Source: Phlebiopsis flavidoalba
Taxonomy: Eukaryota > Basidiomycota > Agaricomycetes > Polyporales > Phanerochaetaceae
DNA length: 64,000 nucleotides
Reading direction: 5' to 3'
Assembly: GCA_035772785.1 (NCBI GenBank)
Contig: JAOCPU010000008.1
Coordinates: 124,001-188,000, forward strand
A model generated the notes under the pieces. The model searched no databases and was not told the DNA's origin. It saw only the letters and a program-made list of their open reading frames with translations. Position numbers and translations under genes: made by a program. Below, piece after piece: positions 27,892 to 39,129 of this stretch (the first letter of the stretch is position 1; each line of letters opens with the position of its first letter).

Positions 27892-28470
27892 TCAAAGGGC
27901 TCTGGCGAGCTTGTACGATCGAGCCCATCCGAGGTCAACATACACTCGTGTGACTGTCACTGGAGACAGGCGCCTAGGGGGTGGTGGTGTGGCGTATGGC
28001 GGTAAGCTATTGGATGATGGGGTCTCTCGCTCATCCCAGGGAGTGTAAGGTGAGGGCAAAGGCGAAGGTACAAGCCTTGGGCTTGGAGGTGCAATAATTC
28101 CTTGGGAAGTATCCCTGCATGGGGGGGTCGTGGGCGTAGGCGAGGGATAGACTCGAGAGGAAGAATGTCGAATAATGACTTGAAGAGAGACGTCCTCTGA
28201 GCAGGAGAAGGTATCTGATGAGCACCCTGTACTGGCGTGTTCGGTACCGAACCGCTGACAGCTGATACGGAATAAACAATGTGTACGACAGGGAAGCTAG
28301 AAACTTACTAAGGTTGAGTGGCAGTGCGTTTATCGTTTGCGCTAAGGGCTGAGGAATAAAAACAGGGGAGCAAGCCAGATACACACTCCAAAGAATGTCG
28401 CTATTTCAGCGAAACCTGGGACTTGAGGCGCCTGCCTTGGATATGAAGTTGCGCGCCCTATGTCTTGCAT
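27892..28470 (-). CDS. Small single-span membrane protein with Pro-rich tail, function unknown
   Basis: The ATG at 28470 gives MQDIGRATSYPRQAPQVPGF, then a hydrophobic segment with the core AEIATFFGVCIWLAPLFLFL. One extra C in CCC (near 28345) breaks the frame; beyond it the reading continues LSANDKRTATQP to a GTAAGT donor. After a roughly 55-bp intron it continues in phase as YGSVPNTPVQGAHQIPSPAQ and SLFKSLFDILPLES (28250-28150). A proline-rich tail in a neighbouring frame ends at a stop at 27892. Alternatively, the protein may run on in the open minus frame down to 27364, antisense to the kinase tail. I do not recognise the family. The coherent splice join and the single membrane span make a real gene likely; its end is uncertain. 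Confidence 0.5.
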
Positions 28471-28479
28471 TCTGCGTGA

Positions 28480-29120
28480 TCCTCGCAAAGTGGAAAAACC
28501 AGAGGAAGTGGTCGACAATGACTAAAGTGCAAGATGCCAGGAAGCCTCCAGGACGAGAGCGAGACTAGACAGGCCAGTTCGGGGTGAAGTTTTTTTGAAG
28601 GTAGACTACGTGGCACGCGATTAGAAAATATCGTGAGGTGTAGTGGTAGCGAGTCGAAATAATAGAGAAGAGCGTGGAGTATGATTATGACCTAAGAGTG
28701 AACGTGTTCAATGCTACATTGACCGGCAAATCCTGAAATAACTCACGTAGAATGCCCCTCTGACCTATTACTTTTGCGCTTCGCGCGTGTGCTCTTCAAT
28801 TAGCTCGGACAGCCACAGCAGGCCCCACACTCGCTGAAATATGAGGGTAAGAGACAGTATATGGTGTCAAAGCCCTGCCTACCGAGGGACAGTGTGATAA
28901 ATATGAAAGCGGTAGCCGCACCGCCGTAACTGATGCAGGAAACCGTTTAGATGACTTGTGGGGTTTGTAGCAAGAAGCGCGGACGAGAACCTCAGCAGAT
29001 GGAGAAGGGTCATATCCTGGGTTATTCAAATAATAAAACCAAAAGACGATCAATGGCTGAGGGCATAGGTCTATCTCCAGCGATGCCTCAGTCGTGGTGC
29101 GGAAAGACAGCAGGGTCATT
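28480..29120. other. Intergenic, no feature seen
   Basis: About 640 bp between the divergent membrane-protein gene and the tRNA-like sequence. A minus reading at 29119-28796 is open for 107 codons, but it shows no motif or splice pattern that I trust. Confidence 0.4.
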
Positions 29121-29123
29121 TAT

Positions 29124-29240
29124 GGGCGCTCTGCCCTGAATCGAACCCACGTGTCACTAGAGCTGAGATTCTGTCCTCAGTTTGGCGCCACACGCCAGTC
29201 CCCGACGCGCGCAGCTTGGTCCACTACACCATCTATCCCC
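29124..29240 (-). tRNA. tRNA-like sequence, possibly intron-containing or degenerate
   Basis: On minus, TGGTGTAGTGG (near 29222-29232) matches the Pol III A-box consensus TRGYNNAGTGG, and GGTTCGATTC (near 29140-29149) matches the B-box consensus GGTTCGANTC about 70-80 bp downstream, a spacing typical of a tRNA with an intron. A perfect 5-bp stem CTGAG/CTCAG lies between them. However, I could not form a proper acceptor stem or a T-stem, and the anticodon cannot be assigned. It may be a pseudo-tRNA, a tRNA damaged by the same indels seen elsewhere, or coincidence. It sits 23 bp upstream of, and divergent from, the DID2 start. Confidence 0.35.
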
Positions 29241-29262
29241 TCGCACAGATATTCAGATTGCT

Positions 29263-30101
29263 ATGAGTAACCGTCTGAGAGTAAGCTTCTGCAATTCTGT
29301 CACTACACCTACCACAACTGACTCTGTCTAGAGACTCTCTTCCAGCTGAAGGTTGACATTATCGTCCACTCGCTCGGACCGTGCCGAGTTGACCACTCCC
29401 CAGATAACTGTCTAGTTCACCGCAAAGAGTCTGAGTCGCCAGGCTAAGAAGTCACGACAGAAAAGACGAGGGGACTGAGAAGGCGCGTCTGAGAGAAGGT
29501 ATGTGCCTCACAAGTGGGCTCTAGATTTTATGTTCATACTCGTCATAGGCGTTGCAGCAAGGCAACAATGAAGGCGCCCGGATCTACGCTGCCAATGCTA
29601 TTCGGAAGAAGACTGAATCTTTGAATCTCCTGCGACTCTCAAGTAGGGTAGATGCAGTAGCCAGCCGGGTAGAGACAGCGGTCACGATGCGCCAGATGAC
29701 GGGGAACATGGCCTCTGTCGTAAAGGGCATGGATAAGGCGATGGACAGCATGAACCTGGAACGGGTGAGTTTTATATGCTATCTATTTGTGGGTACCCTC
29801 CTGCTAATTCCCTCTCAGATATCCGTCGTAATGGACAAGTTTGAACAACAGTTCTCCGATCTCGATGTACAGACATCGTACATGGAGGAGGCGATGTCCA
29901 AACACAACAGCCGTCTCAACACCACAGGATGAAGTCGACGCTCTTATGAAGCAAACTGCCGAGGAGGCCAACATCGAGCTTCAACACGACCTTGCCTCCA
30001 AGGATCTCGCCAGCGTACCAGAAATTGCACAGAAGGAGACAATTGGCGAAGAGGACGACAAGCTCGCAGCACGGTTACGAGCACTCCGTCCGGCAACGTA
30101 G
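29263..30101 (+). CDS. DID2: ESCRT-III-associated protein DID2 / CHMP1
   Basis: CHMP1/Did2 recruits and regulates the Vps4 AAA-ATPase on ESCRT-III during multivesicular body formation. The ATG at 29263 starts MSN, then an intron, then TLFQLK (29332-29352), a second intron, [13 protein letters not shown] (29413-29451), and a frame break in an AAAA run, after which [11 protein letters not shown] is read. The next exon has [40 protein letters not shown] and [15 protein letters not shown], which are hallmarks of CHMP1. After another intron come [20 protein letters not shown], a further frame break near 29925, and the end [13 protein letters not shown] with stop at 30101. LAARLRAL is the C-terminal MIM1-type helix that binds the Vps4 MIT domain. 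The overall size of about 200 residues fits. A second ESCRT-III gene, VPS60, lies 19 kb away. Confidence 0.92.
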
Positions 30102-30899
30102 CCGTAGGACGAGAATCTTGCAACTTGATTTGACTGTAGTAATAGATAAATTTGACTGGTTCTGCGGTTATGGATCTGGTCCATTCTATTCCTTGTATGT
30201 ACCTTAGCAAATAATGGATATCATAGGATTGCGCGATCGTGCTTTGGAACACTTTCACACAACTCGAGACGAGTTCGCCGTCTCCGATATATGGAACTAC
30301 AGTGCACATTTTTATCCAGATCAAACAGTGGTGTAAGGCTTTTCACGAAGCCGTCAACACATGATTAGTACATGAACGCACGTAACAACGTAAGATGATG
30401 CAGCGAGAGATATCCAGGATTTGCGCATGAAAATGGGAGCGTTAGTACATGATATGTAGATGAATAATCTAGCCGTAACCAGAGGGCGTGAAATGGTGAA
30501 AATGACGGGTGTCCGAGATAGGATCTAAAAGAATGGCTTAGAGTGATATAGAATGCCGCATCATGGGAGCGTGGAGGGCATAAAGGGGCGTAGGGTGCGT
30601 GGGGTTGTGGCGTGTGGGTGTGTGTGAGCGTGATGGTCGTGCATATGCGTGACGCATATATTGTAGGCTTTATTGAGTCTCCTGAAACAAAGCGCACAAA
30701 CTTGTCCATTGCGGAGAGTTTTCTTACTCCGTTCATCCAAAGTAGCGGCTGTGTCCAGCAGCAGTCGAGAGGCCCGCGGTGATCAGGCCGTAGGGTCCTT
30801 CCAGAGGAATAGCGTGCGCGTCGAACCGTTATGAACATCTGCGGGCAATACCTGCATGAATACACCACGAGCCATCTACGACAGGCCGAGGAAAACTCA

Positions 30900-33572
30900 C
30901 ATGTTTTGAAGGTCGAGAACGCCGCGGCTCCCAACGCCTCCTCAATGCTTTGGCGATATCGCGCAGCCGAGCGCGAGGACTTGGGATCTAATCTCCCTTG
31001 CTCATCCGCCATCGCCCCTTTCCATCTTGCCTTAACACGGCCCGGGCTTGCGGCATTGGCAGCACCCTCCCGCCAGCCTCGAGTGACGAGAGCACCGCCC
31101 TCCCTCGCGCACCTTTTGGCGGCGCCCGACGACAAGGGACAGACCAAGGTCCAGCGACCGGCCCTTGGACACGACTCGCTCTCCTGCCGGGCTCTCGCGG
31201 GAGTAGGAGTAGGAGAGGGCTGCGGCGCGGAGGTTTCTCGGTGCGAGAGTGCGGTTGTCTGAGGCAGGAGACCCTGGAATGGGAGGCACGGCTGGCTCAA
31301 ACTTGAAAGGAGGAAGGCTGCCCATCTGCAAACGATTGCCTGCTTTCCCCCCTAAACCAACTCGAAGAGCCAGAGTTGGAAGAGCGGATTGGCGAGATGG
31401 GGTCGTTGTCGCCGTAGTTGAAGTACGAGCGCCCCGTACTCGCTGACCCTCCTTGTGAGCTATCGTTTGGATGGCGGGTCATCGGCGGGGCGGTCGTCTA
31501 TCCTCCCCTGGTCGCTCGACGCGGACCGTCCCACCGAACTGGGGAGAGAAGACGACCCAGGTTGCTTGGCCGATGTCTGCGTACGAGGGCCCTGCGTCCC
31601 TCGTACTACGACTGACCGCTCAAGCTGGGGTGCTCCCCCACCAAAGTCCCATGCCCACGAAGTTTGCCGTCCGTATGTTCATCGGACTGCCCGTCGCAAG
31701 ACATTTGGCCGCCTCGAAGTCGAAGCTGCCATGGCTTTGTCCGCTTTGGCCATGAGGGCTGCAGACGCGCCGGAGTCCCTTTGTCCCTGAGCTCTTCTTG
31801 CTGTTTTCCACTTCCACTTCCACTCGCCACCTTTTCCACGGGTGCCGGAGCCGCCTTTCCTGTCCGCGACTCCATCCGCGACTCTATTCGCGAATCTATC
31901 CTGGATTCCCGCTCCCGCAACGGGGGTGACTTAACCCGCCTTGGATGCGTAATCCCCGCCTCGCTGTGCTTATGCCTTTCCTGCCTTTCCTTCTCTTCCC
32001 GCAGCTGGTCCCGTGGACTCCACGCCATCTCCCTCTCCTTTGCCTTTACCCTTACTCGATGGAGGGGTCAGCCTCGGCGAGGGCAGACCGCACAGTGGAG
32101 AACACCGCCCCGTGAGGGTCCGGCTCATCGGGGGCGCTATTGTCGAAGTCTTCATCTAATCGGTATGGAGGGGGCGGCGAGTTGAGCGATGGTGAACGTC
32201 GCCTGCCGCGCGGGGGGGAACGACCTGCAGCGGTCGCGGCGTCGCGGGGCCTTGCTGCTGCTCCCCGGTTTCGGAGGGACAGGCGGAGGCGTGTCTTGGT
32301 TGATCTCGCGATCGCCAGCGTTCGAGCGAGAGGACTGCGTACCGGCGCTGGATCCTGAGCCCGACCGAAATCGCCCCGACCATCGTCTCCGGTGGGGCTG
32401 GACTGTTGTCCATGGGGGTGGGGGTACCGTTTGGAACGACTATCTTGGGGCGCTGGCTGCTCGTATTTGCGAGGACTGGTGATGGCGACGCTGAAGAAGT
32501 TGGTTTTCTTGCCCTTGGCGTGAGGGATCGTCGATGTTCGAGCCGAGAACGTCCGCTTTGGAGATGGAACGTGATGTTGGGGCGACATCCGGCGGGTATT
32601 AGAAGGTGAGCGCACGAGTTTTCTGTGTGGGGGTTTCACGGTTGCGTCGGTGGCTGTTTGTGTTCGAGGAGAGAGGTCGGGATGGGGATCTGGTAATGGG
32701 TTTTCGCGCCGGAGGCAGAGGCTGATGTGGAAGCCTTGGCCGGCCCCAATTTGTGCAGCATATGGATTCTGGCGTCCCAGCGAGCCGCCCTGAAAGGGCT
32801 GCGGTATCGCCGAGGCAGGTGCGGCGGCAATGTCGTCCATGGACTTTTGACCTTCGTTTTCTTGGGCTTGGACTGCGACCGTGAAACGCGACCTGCTGAG
32901 GAAACCGACGAGCTGTGGAAGCAGGACAAATAACGCGTCAATCACGCGTAAGTCTACTCCGCGGATGCCAGACAAGCGAAAGGTTAATCAAAAGGCTGCT
33001 CACCCTCGCTCCGAATCCCCGTCCAGTCCTGCGTTCCTCCTGAACATGGTCCATTGTCTCAAGCTCTGACTCCAAGACTCGTCCGGATATGCGTGGGGCG
33101 GGGGAATGCAGCAAGGATGCTTCAGCGCCAGGCAGTCGAGCCTGAAGAGAGTCGGTCAGTTTTCGCGATCCTAAGGCTTGCAACGCGGCGACGACGCACC
33201 CTTCCACGGCGAGCAGAGGGTATCCGCTGGAGCCTGCGTTCGACTGTGCTGCTTGAGCTTGGATTTCGAATAAGAGCACGGAACTGGTGCAAGAAGAGGC
33301 GAGGAACACGTGTTAGGCACGGGCGTATTGGGCTTTAACAGGGCGTGTGCGCGAAGAACTCACATCTTTGGTCAGTCGCACACGGGCATTCCCAATCAAA
33401 CCCAGACCCACGCCGTGGTTCTCTCTGCTACTGCCATGCAGGCCTTGTATGTGCGCGTTCGAAGTTGATAGCGTGTGTGTGTGTATGTGTGTCGTGCCCG
33501 AGTGGGCGAGCGATTTGCCTGGCTGGGCACCAAGGGGTGATATTGGACTTTGGCTGCAGACATGGCTTCCAT
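30900..33572 (-). CDS. Hypothetical Ser/Pro/Arg-rich protein
   Basis: No family recognised. Codon-biased, GC-rich minus-strand readings run through about 2.6 kb. A possible start is the ATG at 33572 (MEAMSAAKVQYHPL). Next come NHGVGLGLIGNARVRLTKD (about 33420-33365), a GTGAGT donor, and an exon with SGYPLLAVEGCVVAALQALG and VLESELETMDHVQEERRTGR (33240-33030). The middle is low-complexity: KLVRSPSNTRRMSPQHHVPS, KGKKTNFFSVAITSPRKYEQ and proline-rich blocks. The later part has NSGSSSWFRGESRQSFADGQ (about 31380-31320) and ends in one of several overlapping open frames near 31000-30900. Multiple frame breaks are present. Composition suggests a largely disordered intracellular protein. The order of segments is plausible, but start, end and exon joins are guesses. 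Confidence 0.4.
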
Positions 33573-36300
33573 TGCGGTTGCTGGCGGGCTCGCTGCTGGT
33601 TCATATGTGGTCGCCGTCGTGCAGGTTCATTCAACAACGGCAGAGCCCCCAGAGGAGTAGAGCGAGTCGATCCAAGTCTCAGAAAGCAGTGAAACACCCC
33701 GCCGAAATTCAGAGATGCCCCCGACCCCGTGGGAACTCGGCCACATCACGTCCAAAGCGCTTTCTCCTCACACCGTTCCGCCATGCACGTACGGCGAGGC
33801 AGCTCACCTGACAGGCCACACTAAGGGCTCGTCATGTATCAGACACCCTAAGTTGCTCACGTTTGACGTTCTAGACTACTGGAAAGTACCCCGCTCCTTC
33901 CGTGTCTGTGCCGTCCGCCTCTCTCCGCCTCTGTGCGCTTTGCGAACACCTCTTACAGTGTTATATCATTGCTTTATCTAGCTTGTATTGAGACCGGTGA
34001 CTAGTAACTTACAACTAACTCTATATTTTTCACACTGTAATCTTACCAAGGTGCTCTACACGCGCGGAGAAGTAGTCGCTTCGACCACTCGGAGTTGATC
34101 ATCGTCGACGAAACATCCATATGGGCTATATTATAAGAATCCGATGCTACTTGTTCTGTCTAGTCTCGAAGCTGATATCTGGGTAGATGGGATTCATTTG
34201 GCGTTATAGCGGGCATATTTAACCTTACGAGGTCTACGTCAAAGTGGTCCCCATGTACGCGATTCCTACGCAGTGGTGCCTGTATGTTCAGGGGCTTTCC
34301 GCGCCAAGTGAGCACTAAACTTGTGTACCGCTGGATACCTGCATTCGGCATGACGTGTCCCGGAACACTGGGTCCTTCATACTCTAATAAACTTTGGACC
34401 GAAAGCCGTACCAGCGATCGACGATCACCGTCCTCTCGAGAACAGCATGACAATATCACCATTGCTGGGTTTCTAACACGCTTAATAAAGCACGCCCCTC
34501 TTGGGTGTACGAGCTCCTAACCTACTCAAGGGAACGGCGAGGCCCACGCAAAGGTCTCCCTCCGCATTCTTTCTTTCGCTGTGGTAGTCTCACGAAGCTA
34601 CTAATGTATTCCACTAAATCCCGTAAAAAACAAACATTTATATTTATACCGCCTCCAAATCGCTGTGTTTCGCCACCGCACAGCCATTCCAAAATGTAAA
34701 ATCTGTGTACCAGCCAGCAACGTAAGACTTCCCAGAGCTGCAGCCAGTCCAGGATCAAACGAAGGACCGAGCTATTTACAGGACAATTCCGCGTTTTGGC
34801 TCCGAGTGCGCGAGCGTGCCTGACGTTCCCGTGAAAAAGTGCTCCCCGCCCGCCCGGATCTCACGTGAAATCGCGTGACAACGCCGAGACTCGGCCGGCG
34901 GGGTGGGGGGCAACAGGCGCAAGCGTCATACTATATGATATCCTCAGAGACGAGTGTGCCATGCCTCTGCGACAGGACGTCTTAACCAGTCTCATGTTAT
35001 TCACACAATATCCCCGCCCCTTTCTTGCCAGCAGACAGTCATGCGGATACCCACTTTCGAACGCTCTCAGTGGGCCTACACCCGCACATGCGGTCTCACA
35101 ACCGCGGTTGTGTGAGCTTGCTACGCTCACCGAGCGGGCCGCCATCCTTTCAATTCCGCGGTCGAGGACGTCAACTCGAGCGATACACGACCGACGACGG
35201 TGGAAACTCCTCACTATCGCGGTCGAGCAGACACAGAGTCCCCAGCCCGAGGCTAAATGAACCAATTGCAATGGCAAGCCTGTGGCATGCGAGAGCCCAA
35301 AGCGTCTGTGATCAGGGTCACGGAGTGCGTACTTTCCGTGCACTGTCTTTGTATAACTACTAAGTTCATGCTGTCATGTGGCTGGGTCCCACCCTATTGA
35401 CACCCATTGCTCATTACCACAAGCTTGATGCGACATCCTAAAGCCCTTCGAGCAGACTACGCACCAGTAACTCGAATCATTCAAGAAGCTGTCAGCGAAC
35501 TCCACGTTGATTTGGATTACATACGTAGCCTCCTGCGATCAGCAGCTTCTTCTTCAGAAGTCGCGATTGGTGATTGACACTCTCCCAGAACTCAACTCTG
35601 TTCCTGTAAACTCAATGTGAAGTGCATGGCATAAGCCATGTCCCTCGACTCTTCTCAAGAGGAAACATCTCTCACAGCGGTTTTCGATACCGACTCTCGT
35701 AGCAGGATTCCGAAGGGACTAGATCCTGTAATGAGACGTTAGGAACAGGTGCAATACAATGCTCATGGGACCTGTTTCTACTCTAAGCGTCTACCTTGCC
35801 TGAATCCATTATCAAGACGGAAACACGACGGGCGTACACTTCCATTCGTTGCATGTCGACGTGCACCAAGCGCATACATGCCGGCGAAGGAGAAGCGAAT
35901 GGGATCCGAGGAGCGCGTACCCGATTGTCGGGGTCGCGGTGGTAGAGAGGTCTTGCCGCCGACGCGTATATCCTATGTTGTTGATGATTCCAGGTGCGGC
36001 GCCACAATCATATTTGGAAGAATAAAAGCTCATGAACAGTGTATCAACAGGTCACAGACATTGCGATGCCCTGATTCTGCGACAGCTCTTCAGCGGCTGC
36101 TCAACTACGCGTGGTAATGCGTCATGACATCGAAGTACGTAAATGCTCGCTATAAATAGCGTGAAACCAATACGTCTCACGAAACACGGCTTCCGTCTAT
36201 TAGCCGACACCCGGTTCATTAGAGGGCTCTTACAGAGAGAATGCAGCATCCAGGCGTTCAAGCGGCTTCGTGGTTCGTGTATACGAGATACTAAAGTCGA
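33573..36300. other. Gene-poor interval
   Basis: No supported gene. One short complete reading, 35428-35577 plus (50 codons with stop), begins MRHPKALRADYAPVTRII and looks helical, with the segment EAVSELHVDLDYIRSLL; it has no known match and may be a fragment. A (GT)n-like stretch at about 33473-33491 and pyrimidine-rich blocks at 33890-33960 are the only other features noticed. Confidence 0.4.
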
Positions 36301-37300
36301 ACGACAGACATTCGAAGATCAACACGAATCTCGTGGTGATTCCTGGCTACTAGGTCGAGTATTCGCAACCTCTTATTCTATGCTTCCTCTATGTAACAAC
36401 TTTTGATACGCGTCCTAGACTAATCGCCGCATACCCCGAACGCTGTCTCACGGTCTACTATGACCCTCTATCGCCCACATGGGAGAACAAGCAAAAGTTG
36501 AGAGATATCCAAGATCTTTACCGCCTATACCTACCGACCCGTCCGACCCCCGCGGTACGCAATCGCAAACAAAACTGTCAACATGGGGCAGGACAATTAC
36601 AGTCCCGCTTACTGATGCCTACTCCGAGAGTCACGACGGAAGTATAAAGTCGCCAAGCTCCAATTCAACGACTTATATGTGGGAAGCCAATGAGCGCTGC
36701 GGACTATCGAGTCGAATCACCAAGAACTGTGGTACTATGATCTTCATCCTGAAAGGACGCTGTGGCCTAAAATGGGACTGGACAATAAAGGATCTGGCGA
36801 GGAGGTTCATCACGTTTTATCCGATGCTTGCTACGACAGCAAGGTGCGCTTGGTTTGGCCCTAGACTGTCGGTATACCCCCACAACGTACTGAAGGTTAC
36901 CTTTTCGTAGGTCTAAACTCTTTGGTGACCCTCGTACCGAATTTTACGTACCCAGTCTTTCAAAGCGTTCTTTGCCTCGGGATTGATCCCGTACTAAAGA
37001 TAGAAGCCAGCGGATCATCTCCTTCTGGCGCACAATGCTCAGCGTTCATGGACGAATCCCTCACGTGTACGTTTGAAGCTCACGAATTTCATATCGCATT
37101 GTACTTCTTGATCCTTAACCTTTCCGCAAAGGGCACTAGTCGAACCGAAGGCCCCAGTCGTTTCAGCGCATATGCTCGATGTTTACCGGCGCGATGCCTC
37201 GAGATTTATCCCGCTACTGCTAACCTGGACAGGGGGGGAATTCGAAGACGATTGCTCAAGAGATACACTCCTCGATCCCCGTAATCTCTTTTTTTGAGGC
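36300..37300 (+). pseudogene. Decayed or frame-broken coding remnant, unidentified
   Basis: Three protein-like stretches lie in successive plus frames. TVYYDPLSPTWENKQKLRD lies inside a stop-free 180-bp reading at 36412-36591. ELWYYDLHPERTLWPKMGL lies at about 36722-36780. AHMLDVYRRDASRFIPLLL lies at about 37168-37225 and is followed by TWTGG, EFEDDCSRD and LLDPRNL across one break. They have normal globular composition, unlike the surrounding sequence, and could be parts of one gene damaged by indels. I recognise no family. There is no clear start, intron pattern or end. Confidence 0.3.
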
Positions 37301-37719
37301 TCGTTTGCTGCTGCTCTCGTTTGGTGCAGACCTGATGGGCAGCAAACAGGACTAGGGCACGAGACGGACAGGACGGCTTGAAGGTGCTATGGATGTATAT
37401 CGTGCTCCTATTTAGTGTTGAAGCGATGTTCACCTACTTGTATCGATGAGTTTAGATCTACTGTACAACATAATATTCCCCGCATAATACCTCACACGTT
37501 TTTATTTGCTTGATGTTGGCCGAACCCTCGGGACCAGTGCACGAAAGGCAATGCGCGCGTACTTGACGCCACGAAGGGCGTCGGCCTCGTGCACTTCACC
37601 CCAGCAGCGCCGGCCGGATTAAAAACCAATTATGTCCACCGTCACGGTCTATTATCTGCAACGACGACGACATGAGTGCACCCCTCCAAAGACAGCGCTG
37701 CTGCTCGTCGTTGACCGTG

Positions 37720-38163
37720 CAATCGAAGATTTTTGCCCGCCCTGAACATGTACCACCTCTCGCACGTCACACTCACAGGTCTTGAGCTAACAACACCCAA
37801 ATTTCAGAACCGGGGCGCGCTCGCGCGCCCACCCGACGCCCGCGCCATCCTCCCCACCGTGCACACGCTCCTCGCGCTGCCCTTCACACTGACGCATCGC
37901 GACGAAAGACCACCACCCCCCCCACCCACGTGAGCTTCGCGGGGCGAACCACGCAGGCGCGACGCCCTTCGTCTCGCGCACGACGATCGCGAACCCCCGC
38001 GAACGGCGCGGAGACGTACGAGAGCACGCTGTGGGCCCCGTGCACTAGCGTCGTCGGCATGCCCCCGCCGGGAAACGCGCTCGTGGTGGAGGGCCTACTC
38101 TCCGATCGTGCAGTGGGACCCGAGGGTCCGTGTGTAAAGCGGTGTCCGATCCCAGCGCGTTGA
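37720..38163 (+). CDS. Possible fragment of a GC-rich hypothetical protein
   Basis: After a TTTCAG acceptor-like site near 37806 the plus strand reads NRGALARPPDARAILPTVHT and LLALPFTLTHRDE. After a poly-Pro stretch (C-rich, 37912-37926) it continues in other frames as PFVSRTTIANPRERRG and WAPCTSVVGMPPPGNALVVE, ending near a stop at 38161-38163. The composition resembles the nearby GC-rich genes, but no family is recognised and several frame changes are needed. It may be one or two exons of an undetected gene or a remnant. Confidence 0.25.
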
Positions 38164-39129
38164 GATGTATTGCGGCCTTTCAGGTCGCCGTTGAGGGCGC
38201 ACGGGGGGACGCGGCACATTTGCGAGTGCGGGGCGCCCTGAGTGAATTGGGCGGAGGTGTTTTAGGGAGGGGGAGTTTAGAGGCCGGGTGGTGGTGGTGA
38301 GGTCTTGCGGGGGACTATTGTTTCGAGTACAGTGTCGATAGATGGCCGGCGAGGGTGGGTTGGGAAACGTTTGTCGTCGAGGATGTGTGTTAGGTGTGTA
38401 GAAGGAGAAGCAAGGGTGGGCGGAAGCGAGCAAGGACATGCAAGAGAAGGGGTCAAATTTGTATCCCTTGAATGGATACAGGAGGTGTGTCATAAAATCC
38501 ATTACTACTCCGGAGCTCACGCTAACTTTGCCGATCTTGGTGTAGAATCTGATTCAGCCAATAGCATCGCAAACGTGTAATTAGTTGTGTAAATTGAGTA
38601 CGTAGGTGTATTGAATACATGTGGGAGGTTGCAATTTGTCAATCATTATTCTGTTCACACAAAAATTGCGTCCCGATATCCAAGCTGTCTGCACGATTGT
38701 GCTATGCTTAAAGCACACCGGTGTTATCACCTTCAAGCCCACAACTGTTTCCAGACGCCTTTTAAACACCAACCAATAGCATTGAAGCGTACAGTACAAC
38801 ACTGCTCACTCCCTCAGCAACTATAGATGCAAGCTAGCTATGGTCCAAATCAGTGATATTATGCGATGGGATGGGATGACTCAGAGCACAGATAAGTCGA
38901 AGACAAACATTGACGCGAGCCGGAAAACCAAGAGACGAGGACGAGAATAAGGTGAGCAGGATTGTCGAGATGGAGGACGCCCGAGAGGGGTAGTGGGGGA
39001 ACCGAGGGAAGAAGCGAATGATCCGGAGTCCGTGCACAATGCAATGCAGATGGGCGGCGCAGCCACAAGTACTGTACCATAGAGAAAAAAAAAATGCAGG
39101 AGGAGCGTGCAACGCAGCGCCACAGCGCA

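Noticed and set aside
30365..30830. Open minus frame downstream of the low-complexity gene.
   Set aside because: The text is His/Thr/Pro/Leu-rich from GT-rich sequence (GTGTGTGTGAG near 30617); it looks like a composition artefact.
32140..32609. Arg/Gly-rich plus readings at 32.1-32.6 kb.
   Set aside because: Antisense shadows of the Ser/Pro-rich minus gene; no start context or splice signals.
38450..38510. Plus reading GVKFVSLEWIQEVC resembles the end of a BRCT repeat.
   Set aside because: The match is only about 12 residues, with no upstream BRCT pattern in any frame and no gene context; chance is likely.
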